A DNA stretch of 64,000 bases, from contig CANUEZ040000140.1 in assembly GCA_948099385.1 (NCBI GenBank), positions 2,108,001 through 2,172,000 on the forward strand, given 5' to 3'. Shown one piece after another: positions 56,041 to 64,000 of the stretch. The position numbers were made by a program, and so were the translations under genes. The notes below the pieces were generated by a model. That model saw only the letters and a program-made list of their open reading frames with translations, did no database searches and was not told the DNA's origin. Positions within the stretch are counted from its first letter, which is position 1; each line of letters starts with the position of its first letter. The stretch is from Fasciola hepatica. Taxonomy: Eukaryota; Platyhelminthes; Trematoda; Plagiorchiida; Fasciolidae.

Positions 56041-58040
56041 CCGCTAGCTCTCAAAGACTGTGCCGGATCCCAAATCACTTCCTTCAGTCAAGCAGCCGAG
56101 GCCTTCAGCTCCTACCTTCGTAGTTTTTTAGCTCCTTACCCATGTCATCCCACCCTACCATGCACCCGTATCTCTGGTCACTACAATCAACCTCGTCACT
56201 ATTCCCATTGGTGCAGTCACGCAATGTTTCCGACGGCTCAAACAATACTTCTCCAAGGTTCCTGACTTAATCCATCCCCGCGTTTTCAAGGAAACCGCGG
56301 GCATATTAGCTGCTCCCTATGCATCTTTTTTCAGCGATGTTTCGACGATGGAGTTTTCCCCAGTAGGTGGAAAAAAGCAGTCGTGGCACCCATCTATAAG
56401 AAGGGTGGTTGACACATTGCTGCTAGTTACAGACCCATAAGTCCAACTAACATCAGCAGCATAATTTTCGAGTTAATTCTTGAGAGTGCGGTTCTTCCCC
56501 ACTTGCATAGAAAAAGGATCCTCTCCCCGTCCTAACATGAGTTTCTTCCTCGCAGATCATGCATCACCTCTATGTTTGCTGTCATGGCTAGCCTGACGAA
56601 AGACAACGACGGTGGCCAGCTCTCACACGCTGTATTCATCGATTTTGTCAAGGCCTTAGACAAGGTTCCCCAAGCTCCTCTACTTTATAAACTGCAAACA
56701 TACGGGATCACAGTCCCCATGTTGGCCGTCTTACGCAGCTTCCTTACCGACGGCACCCTTGTGGTTAAGGTGGGGAAAGTTTTGTCCCAACCCTCCCCAG
56801 GATAAACTGCGGTCCCTCAAGGGTCGGTCTTAGGTGTAAACCAATTCTCTCAAATCGAGCAAAGAGTAGCCAATTCAAGCGAATCCCAAAACCAGAACAA
56901 GATTGATTCGTAGTATCTACTGTACTAAACTGAAATACACAAAGGGTACAAATATATACAAACCTCAAGTAAGCGGCCAAATAGACTCTACAGTACAACA
57001 CAAAGGTTCAAAGCCCCGTGGCTCAAGCACTACGATCAGGAAAGGTTCAAGGCCAAATTCAAGTGTCTCACATGGATAAACAAACGTGAAACGATGTGGT
57101 ACATGATAGAGCTTTTCAAGGTAATGTTAAGTATAGCCAAACTCACAAAGTAAGTAGAACATTTGGAAGAATTTTCAGCATTTGTTCCCCACATTAGGTT
57201 CTCCTCATTTCTTGATCTACATGAACGATCTTCCGATAGCTTTCCCTGCGAACATTGCCACGTGTGCGGACGATGTGACCCTCTGGAGTTAAAGCGTTGA
57301 AAACCCGCAAATTGCAGTTGATAAAAAGAAACGCTGGTCCGAGGATTGGAACCTCCCAGTAAATGATGACAAATGCGTGGGCATGTTTCGGCAGAGAGAC
57401 TGGTTACACATTTCCTATCAGCGGAGCAATCACACTGCCTAGGGTTGACCCACACATGGTGCTCGGTTTCTGATTAGATTGTAACTTGTCCTTCCCTCAT
57501 CGTCACCAACTTGCGAGCAGGTCTACCTTTCAAGCCCTAAATATGATTCGAGGGTCTTTCTCGCGCACCTCTCAAGATGGTTTCCCCATGACTTTCGGCA
57601 CATATATCCGACCTCTGCTGGAGTACGGTAGTCAGACAGTGCGCTCTGGTCTTGTCCGAGACCGTGGGATACTAGAAAGAGTTAAGAGGGCCCCCACCAA
57701 ATCAGTATGGGGCATGTCCCACCTAGCTTATCCCGTCTGCCCTTCACCCCTCAGTCTATATCCCCTTGACTTAAGGCGCGTAAGAGGTGATCTGTATTTG
57801 ATGTTTCACCTTTTTGTATCAGGTCAAAGCGATTGCTTCTTCTCTGTCTGCCCAGCCTCTTCTCTCCGTGGTCACAGCAGAATGGTTTTTAAATCGAGAC
57901 CACGCACTTCACTACGAATTAACTTTTGTACCTATAGGGTTACTACTCTGTGGAAGGCAATTCCGGAAGATATCGTTCTTTCGCAGAACTATCTTTCAGA
58001 AAAAGTTAGACCTGTACCTGGGTCCCTCCCAGTAACTTCT
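56041..58040 (+). pseudogene. LINE-B reverse transcriptase, split by an LTR
   Basis: About 56265-56340 has LIHPRVFKETAGILAAPYAS. 56572-56805 reads HAVFIDFVKALDKVPQAPLL (catalytic Asp in IDF) and LRSFLTDGTLVVKVGKVLS. Then VPQGSVLG is cut by the solo LTR 56835-57193. After it, SPHFLIYMNDLPIAFPANIA leads to the second catalytic block, read as CADD, at about 57265. 57300-57420 is the thumb (WNLPVNDDKCVGMF). 57486-58040 is the C-terminal domain (YGSQTVRSGL, CPSPLSLYPLDLRRVRGDLY, LRGHSRMVFKSR). Several stops outside the LTR also occur. Confidence 0.8.
56835..57193 (-). repeat. BEL solo LTR inserted in LINE-B RT
   Basis: 359 bp, + strand start TGTAAACCAATTC and end CCCACA. It is the reverse complement of the BEL LTR family: GTAGCCAATTCAAGCGAATC matches the inverse of the CGAATTTGGCTAC block, followed by the inverse of the TAGTACNGTAG block near 56915. 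Perfect target duplication TTAGG at 56830-56834 and 57194-57198. It interrupts the RT between the GSVLG and IYMNDL motifs. Confidence 0.92.
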
Positions 58041-58286
58041 GGTCCACAAAATAGTGAAATAGACGTCTTTTATTGCATTTTCACTCCACTATATGTTCAT
58101 GAATGTCGCACCCCCATTCCGCTTAAAGCACTGTCCACCGTGAGACACTGCATGATGTTATGTGTATCTTGTTTTGTTGCCGCCCCCGTCCCCCTCCCGC
58201 TTCATTTTACTCTCGTTTCAGCTCGGTGGATCCGACAGAAGATCAAAGATTTCCTTGAGGACCGGGACAAACGGGCTCAAAGCCTC

Positions 58287-59134
58287 GAACCCGTGTAGTA
58301 CTTCAAGACTTCAAGACCCCATCAGTCCAGTGCCGCATATGGAGTACTGCGTGCAGGTCTGGGCACAGTACTACCAGAGAGATATAGACTGTCTGGAGAA
58401 AGTGCAAAGGCTAGCCACTAGAATGGTGGCTGGGCAAGGGGGTTTAGCTACCCAGAGCGTCTCCGTGCCCAAGAGACCTGTTCTCGAAGGAAAGACCGCG
58501 CATTCGCGGGGATTTGATATAAACCTTAAAGATAACGAAGGGACTGTCAGGAATAAGCCGAGAAGACCTTTTCTGTCTCATCCCCGAGAGAGGCGCAAGG
58601 AAGCGTAGCCTTAGATTACAAAGGGAGCATTCGAAGCTCCAAATTAGGCCGAAGTACTCCTCGAATAGAGTGGTACCTTATTGGAATAAGCTCTCGGAGG
58701 AGGTCATAAATACCACAACAGTGAAGGCTTTTGGGAAAGCCGCAGACACAAGTTGGGTGGAAGTATGCCCTGAAGTATGTTAGGCAGCTTTTATAGTAAG
58801 GCGCAATTTACTTATTGTTTCCAGCTTACTCTGCCAGGGCTGATACTGCACAACATTTCTGCCCTTCAGAAAAAGAAAATCACGCAGTGTTGGGAGCTAC
58901 GGAAACGCGCCGACAACACAACTATCTGGACACACGATTGGCTCTAGCCACACACCAAGTCCTGTGCAAACTGAACTGAACGGAACTGAACTGAACTGCA
59001 CTGCACTGAACTGAACTGAACCGAACTGAACTGAACCGAACTGAACTGAACTGAAATGAAGTGAACTGAACTGAACTGAACTGAACTGAACTGAACCGAA
59101 CTGAACTGAACTGAACTGAACTGAACTGAACTGA
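58287..59134 (+). pseudogene. LINE-F 3' fragment with (CTGAA)n tail
   Basis: 58320-58560 encodes a non-LTR RT C-terminus: HMEYCVQVWAQYYQRDIDCL, EKVQRLATRMVAGQGGLA. 58600-58750 in other frames continues with SSNRVVPYWNKLSEEV and a TVKAFGKAAD block. The 3' untranslated part (58774-58970) is repeated nearly exactly at 61211-61404. It ends in a (CTGAA)n array at 58971-59134. The short block CCTCGAACCCGTGTAGTACT at its start resembles the LINE-B 5' region. The RT core is missing. Confidence 0.75.
58971..59134 (+). repeat. (CTGAA)n array
   Basis: About 33 copies of CTGAA or one-base variants (CGGAA, CCGAA, TGCA-type). It forms the 3' tail of the LINE-F fragment and abuts LINE-D sequence directly. 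Translated on the minus strand it gives the artificial SSVQF repeat. Confidence 0.92.
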
Positions 59135-61148
59135 GCCATAGGCTGCTGATCCTAAACCAGGAAGAACCCTCTATAAGGGAATCGAAAGCCAGGAGGGACA
59201 TAGATAGGAGGAGGGTCTGCGATATACTGCGAATCGCAGGTGTTCCGTACCCTACTACTCTGAGAAGGATGCACAGAGTGGGGACATGGGAGTCACAACT
59301 GGGGAACAATAGCGAACGTCGTGCGAGATCAATCCTGGTGGAGTTCGCTGATGAGGCCACCCGAGACGAACTGCTGGCGAGGGCAGCAATAGTGGCTCAC
59401 ATTACCAAAGTTAGATACCAGATTGTGCCGGACGAGCATAGAGTAAAGCCTGGTGGTCTAGCTCCGGGGATAACCCTGCCCACCAGCCAGGGCGCTGGTG
59501 AGAAACCAAAAAGTTCAGCGGAATGCCGTACTCGGCTCTCAGGCCCCGACCCCGACAGTAGGAAAGAAGCCACATGCGGGGTCGCAAATAGTTGTATTTA
59601 AAGACGCGCTGGAAGACAAAAATTGGCAGTACTGTCGAAAGATAGATGACAGTGCGACCCCTGCCAGTCTGGATGTTGTGGCAACTACTAGAGATGGATT
59701 GGGAGTCGTCGGAAGTTCTGGACCATCAGCCGGCTTCATGCACACCAGTTGGGACATCCGAAGCAAAAAACGTGTCATCATCTCAGGCGTTGAGCCTGAG
59801 AAACAGGCAGGAGTGAATAACAGGAGGCATCTAGGAGACGGAGCAAACGCGGTGTTGGTTTATACTAACGCGTGTAGTATCAGAAACAAATGGGCGGAAC
59901 TTGCCAAAACCGCTGATGAGCAGAAAGTGTCAATAGTTGCCGTCACGGAAACGTGGCTTTCTGAAGAAGACCATATGCCAGGCCTAATACGTAACGGTTT
60001 TGCGGTCTATGGGCAGGATCGAGAACAGGATCGTTTTGGTGGTGGAGTAGCCATCCTCGTTAGGTCAGGTGCAAACCACCTTGAGCCTCAGACCATGATG
60101 TGCACTCGCAATATCCAGTTATGCGCCTTTACGATCATCCTTCCAGGCAGAAGGGTTAGCGTCGTCTATGTCTACAGGGCACCAAGCACTAACCGAGGAG
60201 AGGACGTTTGTTTGCTGCGGACTTTGACTGAACTAGTTAAGGACGCGCAAAAGACCCTCATAGTGGGTGACTTCAATGTTCCGCACATCGACTGGGTGGC
60301 TGAGGTCTGCGTGCCGGGATCGGAGGAGCAAACCTACTTACAATGGCTGCATGCCAATGCGTTGCACCAGCATATAAGGGAAAATACCAGATATAGGACT
60401 GGACGCGTTCCATCCTTACTGGATATAGCTAAAACGAACTCACCCAACGATGTGTCTTGACTGCATTACTGTGCACGGCTGGGCAAGAGTGGTCACGTGT
60501 GTGTCAAAATCGTCCTGTGCATGAGGCAACCCAAGGTACCCTCAAGGCTCGTCAGACATTTCGGTAGTGGACATAGATAGGCTTCGTAATAGGGCGATGG
60601 GTTTGACCTGGGACACGACAGAGGAGGCTACTGTCGAGGAGAGCTGGCAGACCATAAAGGGATCCCTGACTGCCCTACAGGAAGAGTTCGCACCCTTGAA
60701 AAGAAAGGAGTGGGGAGGACAAACCCATGTGGTGGAAGGCTGCAATAGCCAAGACCATCAAGCGTAGAAACAGCAGCTGGAACCAGTGCAAAGCTTCCGG
60801 CAGTCAGCTAGCCTGGAACCGCTATACAAAACTGAGAAACGAGGCTGTAAGCCTTCTGAGAACTTCCAAGCGGGAATTTGAGCTCGAATTGGCCCAGTCT
60901 GTAAGACAACAGCCGAAAAAATTCTACGGCTAGGTACAGTCTAAAGGCTCAACAAGAAAAGCCGTAGGTCACCTATCCACTAGAAACTATGGTATTGTCA
61001 CTGATGACCAGGGCAAAGCAGACGCCTTGAGGGAATGCTTTGATATTGTACATAGAATGGATAGTGGGGCATGAGTAGATCTGGTTCTGGTGCATCCTTC
61101 TCCTCAGTTAAACGAGATAAACCTATCGGAGGAAAGCGTGCGTAAGTA
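59135..61148 (+). pseudogene. LINE-D copy: ORF1 end and APE endonuclease
   Basis: The 5' part of LINE-D, cleaner than the copy at 30.3 kb. 59269-59601 holds an RRM-like end of ORF1 (RARSILVEFADEATRDELLA, YQIVPDEHRV). 59498-60460 is an open 320-codon frame with a complete-looking APE endonuclease: ANAVLVYTNACSIRNKWAEL, VAVTETWLSEEDHMPGLI, GGGVAILVRSG, VVYVYRAPSTNRGEDV, LIVGDFNVPHIDWVAEV, GRVPSLLDI. 60560-60940 matches the linker. Sequence stops at EESVRKY, the beginning of RT, at 61148, where a short (CTGAA)n run begins. RT is missing. Confidence 0.82.
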
Positions 61149-61458
61149 CTGAACTGAACTGAACTGAACGGTGCAACCTAAATTGACCTGACCTGGCAGT
61201 ACACCCCGAGTTATGTTAAGCGGCTTTTATGGTAAGGCGCAATTTACTTATTGTTTCCAGCTTACTCTGCCAGGGCTGATACTGCACAACATTTCTGCCC
61301 TTCAGAAAAAGAAAATCACGCAGTGTTGGGAGCTACGGAAACGCGCCGACAACACAACTATCTGGACACACGATTGGCTCTAGCCACACCAAGTCCTGTG
61401 CAAACTGAACTGAACGGAACTGAACTGAACTGCACTGAACTGAACTGAACTGAACTGA
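61149..61458 (+). repeat. LINE-F 3' end, second copy, with (CTGAA)n runs
   Basis: Begins with about four CTGAA units (61149-61169), then a short unassigned stretch. 61211-61404 nearly repeats 58774-58970 (same CAGGGCTGATACTGCACAAC and CTCTAGCCACAC blocks). It ends in a second (CTGAA)n run at 61405-61458. This is a 5'-truncated LINE-F end joined to the broken end of LINE-D. Confidence 0.8.
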
Positions 61459-62790
61459 GCCGAAGTGGCGTGTTTTCGTTTCTGTGCGCTACGTAAATAG
61501 CAGTATGTGTCGGGTTTCGCTTGTTGCTGTTTTTGAAGTTTTTAGCCATTGATTTCCAGGTAATGCATATTGGAGAAGTGCATTTTGAATTTGGAACTTA
61601 TTGTGATAAATTTTAGTCCACCTCACTGCCACTCACATCACGGAAGATTACTTAGTCTTCGGATAACCATCAACTTTTTTTTATAAAAAGTGCCCACTGC
61701 AGTGTTTAGATGACCGTCTTTAGCCAATCTAGTTTGTTGTAATTCTGTTATAGTCTGGCACGGAGGACACACTGTGAAATACCAAAATATCGGGGCAATT
61801 TTTTACTTTCAGTTTTGAACAATATGAGCTCCTCGGGTTTTTGCGTCGGCTTATCTTTATGGTGGCCTCCGCCTAGAAGACCGCCCACAAGAAAGCCTAG
61901 AATAAAGAGTCTGTCGAAAGAATGAGAATGTCAAACATGACAGCTCAAGTGAAATCAGTGAACGTTTGTAGTTCTTCGAAACTGTGACGTTGTTAGTGGG
62001 TTCGGGCCGCAGCTCCAAAGTTCCCCGTTTTCCGGCGGTATCTTCCGTTGAGGATAGCGAGTCATCTGGTGGGGACGTTTAAAGTTACTTCGAAACAAAG
62101 AAATTAATTTAGAAAAGTAAACAACTGGAGGAACCCACCCTGTTTGCGGTAAAAATTAAAAACGTAAGCCCCAAAGGAGGAGGGTAAAGTGTTGGTTGTT
62201 AGGCAACAAGTGTTTGTGATAATAAATGCGCGAAGTGGACCGCTAAGAGAAGGAAATATACGAGGGAGAATGTATGCTTTTGTGCGGCAGGTTGCGGCAG
62301 TTGACACGCGAATGGAGACACTGGGGAGAGTCGCCGTAGCTGGCTAATCAACCCTAAAAACTGCGAAGTTTCAACGTAGGTGGTAAGACTTTCTGGTGCT
62401 TATGGCATTGATATAAGCTGATTTTTCTCCCCATTCGCCCCAATGAATGGTCTAGTACAGGCTCAGCTGAATAAACTGGTATCGTGGCCGATCTTTCCGG
62501 TGATCCTTTGGTAATGATGCTGGGCGAGGTCTGATAAACGGAAATCAGCAGAAGTGACTAATGACTGCAGTGCAAAAGCAAATTTCTCGTAAGGAGCAAA
62601 AATATGTTGGGGAAGGGATAGCGAACCAGAGAAATGTTTTTTCGTTGTCGTCCGTTTTTTTTACGTACGCATAAGGGTTTCGCTGTATGTTATGAGGTAA
62701 AAGAAATACCTTGTGTGCGAAACGGACGGGTTTCTTGTTCATTTGGCTGCGACTGGAACCCGGAGAGGCAGCTATCTGTTGAGGGTTGGG
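61459..62790. other. Unassigned sequence
   Basis: No recognisable protein. By position it may include the 3' noncoding part or LTR of the minus-strand gypsy relic that follows, but I found no supporting repeat pair within the window. Confidence 0.3.
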
Positions 62791-63590
62791 TCCAGACGGT
62801 TCGCCTACTTGTTCACTGACTTCGGTGTAGTCGGCGTATGGAATGTCGGTGTCAAAGGTGCTAGTCCAGGAAAATTCGACGAAGTGAATTCGGACGGAAT
62901 GGATTCGGCCGGAAAAGCTGGTTTGAATCGAGTCATAGTAACCGTATCTCTTCTGCCGTTGTGGTCGATGACGAATGCTTTCTCCAGTCGGCGTAGGACT
63001 TCTGGGGCCGGGATAAGCGAATTATGGAGGGCGTGCCCACACCCTAAGGAAAATGTGTTTACCGTCTTGGAGGTATGAGTGCACGAACACGTTCGTGTTT
63101 TGCTTGTGTGGCGCAGGTAGGTGCAATTTAAGCATCTGACGCGTTAACCTGGTGGCGTAGTCTGCCCAGTAAGGACCCAGGGGCTTTAGTACCATTATGT
63201 CGCCGGATAGGCGGAGTATGCAACCGAAGGTGGGTTCGGCTGTTGTGGTCTGGGAATCTGCCTTCAGTACGTTGTGGCAACCCAGTTGGACTAAGGGTAC
63301 TGTTTCGCGTCAGTCTGTGTTGCCGTACGCCACTAACGCTGCATTGAGCTGCCGGTAGAATCGCTGTACTGCGAGTTGACCAAGGGGTGATTAGCAGCAG
63401 TGTGGATCCGTCTGATGCCCAACCGTTGTAGGAGGCTTCTAAAGACGCCCTCGAGATGTAAGCCACGACCAGCAGTGTTTGCGGCTGGGCAGCCTAATAT
63501 TGCCACCCAGTGTTCCAAACAACGCTTTTGCTACGGTTTCGCTGGTGGCATTTGGCAAGGGTGCGGCTACAGGCCAGTGTAACGTCAGTC
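62790..63590 (-). pseudogene. pol: Second Ty3/gypsy integrase relic
   Basis: Read downward from 63590: AAPLPNATSETVAKALFGT, a GCPAANTAGRG stretch in place of the family block holding the second catalytic Asp, FRSLLQRLGIRRIHTAANHP, a shift, then QRFYRQLNAALVAYGNTD and VPLVQLGCHNVLKADSQTT. About 63100-62830 matches the post-integrase tail: VHSYLQDGKHIFLRVWARPP, then VIDHNGRRDTVTMTRFKPAF. Blocks match the gypsy relic at 22.2-23.0 kb in kind but are clearly a different copy. Stops and at least three shifts. Confidence 0.78.
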
Positions 63591-64000
63591 ACCGATTACG
63601 TTCGTACTAAATGCAAAAGACTTTGGGACACCGATTTAGAATGTAACGCTTTAGTGAACTAGTAAGAAGCGTTCATAGGCTGAAACGCAGAAAACAGTAA
63701 CGTAAATACAACTTTCAAAAGAAAACTATAGAACGAGAGGCGAATTAGCATGACATTCATCCCAACCAAGGAAAAACAACCAGTTTCAGTATGCATGGAT
63801 GGGGTCACAGTAAGGAGGGGGAAGTGACTGACTCAGACTTCTCTGTTGCATAAATTATACGGGTGAGTTCTCTGTTTTCGAGTGGGTATGTCTGAAACTG
63901 TGTCGGTAGTAGGAGTGTTGGGTGTGGACGGGATTATGGGTACATCTTTAGTATCATGTTCCATCGCATTCTTTATGGAATGTGGATTTGTTTGGGATGT
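63591..64000. other. Unassigned sequence at window end
   Basis: Upstream of the second gypsy integrase on the minus strand. I see no further pol similarity or other feature. Confidence 0.3.

Larger units (their letters stand above)
52986..58170 (+). mobile_element. LINE-B retrotransposon relic
   Basis: A nearly full-length but dead non-LTR element. The start is placed near 53000, where CCTCGAACCCGTTTACCACTTCAAG begins a block also found at 58287-58312 (only its CCTCGAACCCGT core is quoted as shared). It has ORF1 at about 53700-54950, then endonuclease, RT and C-terminal domains to about 58040. A solo BEL LTR splits the RT at 56835-57193. Confidence 0.72.

Noticed and set aside
58897..59360. 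Minus-strand frames encoding long SSVQF repeats
   Set aside because: They are the translation of the (CTGAA)n array, which stays open in this phase; no evidence of a real protein.
59498..60460. The 320-codon endonuclease frame as a host APE-type repair enzyme
   Set aside because: Sequence blocks and flanks match the LINE-D relic at 30.6 kb and continue into a LINE linker, so it is retrotransposon-derived.
61358..61549. Similar short SSVQF-containing frame
   Set aside because: Same cause, from the second (CTGAA)n run.
1..64000. CRISPR arrays, bacterial operons, tRNA or rRNA genes
   Set aside because: No evenly spaced direct repeats with spacers, no operon structure, no cloverleaf or rRNA blocks recognised; the content is eukaryotic retroelements.

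Overview
The window is repeat-rich animal DNA with no recognisable host gene. Nearly all assignable coding sequence belongs to retrotransposons in various stages of decay: BEL/Pao and Ty3/gypsy LTR elements, and several families of non-LTR (LINE) elements of the CR1/Jockey type with an APE endonuclease and reverse transcriptase. The standard genetic code works throughout. The mix of BEL Gag of the DUF1759 type and CR1-like LINEs with microsatellite-like 3' ends looks like a parasitic flatworm (cestode or trematode). That is inference from protein style; another invertebrate cannot be excluded. LINE-A to LINE-F are labels made up for this report.

Layout. 0.42-2.86 kb: 3' half of a decayed BEL element (integrase, 3' noncoding, LTR). 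2.9-8.3 kb: mostly unassigned, with retroelement-like tails. 8.28-15.32 kb: a 2.73-kb near-perfect inverted duplication (8284-11016 and 12587-15319) around a 1.57-kb spacer; spacer plus right arm is one decayed LINE-A copy. 15.53-22.20 kb: an almost complete BEL/Pao element with two LTRs and a 5-bp target duplication (ACGGG), inserted in the 3' part of a minus-strand Ty3/gypsy relic that continues to about 25.16 kb. 26-27.9 kb: a pyrimidine-rich stretch ending in an ATT-repeat tail. 28.73-34.98 kb: a second inverted duplication (two 0.83-kb arms carrying a BEL RT relic) enclosing a decayed LINE-D. 35-36.6 kb: minus-strand BEL gag/protease relic continuous with the right arm. 37-38.6 kb: an LTR remnant and a LINE-E relic. 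41.7-47.0 kb: the fullest LINE-A copy (minus). 47.9-52.8 kb: LINE-C type relics broken by three BEL LTRs. 53-58.2 kb: LINE-B, its RT split by a solo LTR with TTAGG duplications. 58.3-61.5 kb: LINE-F ends with (CTGAA)n tails on both sides of a LINE-D copy. 62.8-63.6 kb: a second minus-strand gypsy relic.

How the parts relate. The window records layered insertions: BEL inside gypsy, solo LTRs inside LINEs, and inverted copying of older dead elements. No element looks autonomous: the best BEL copy has in-frame stops, a frameshift and an altered RT catalytic motif, and every LINE ORF is broken. I found no new biological system. The most unusual signals are the two long, nearly undiverged inverted duplications, a conserved TGA-G-ATG junction between the LINE-A ORFs, and the (CTGAA)n-tailed LINE ends. 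All comparisons were made by eye.
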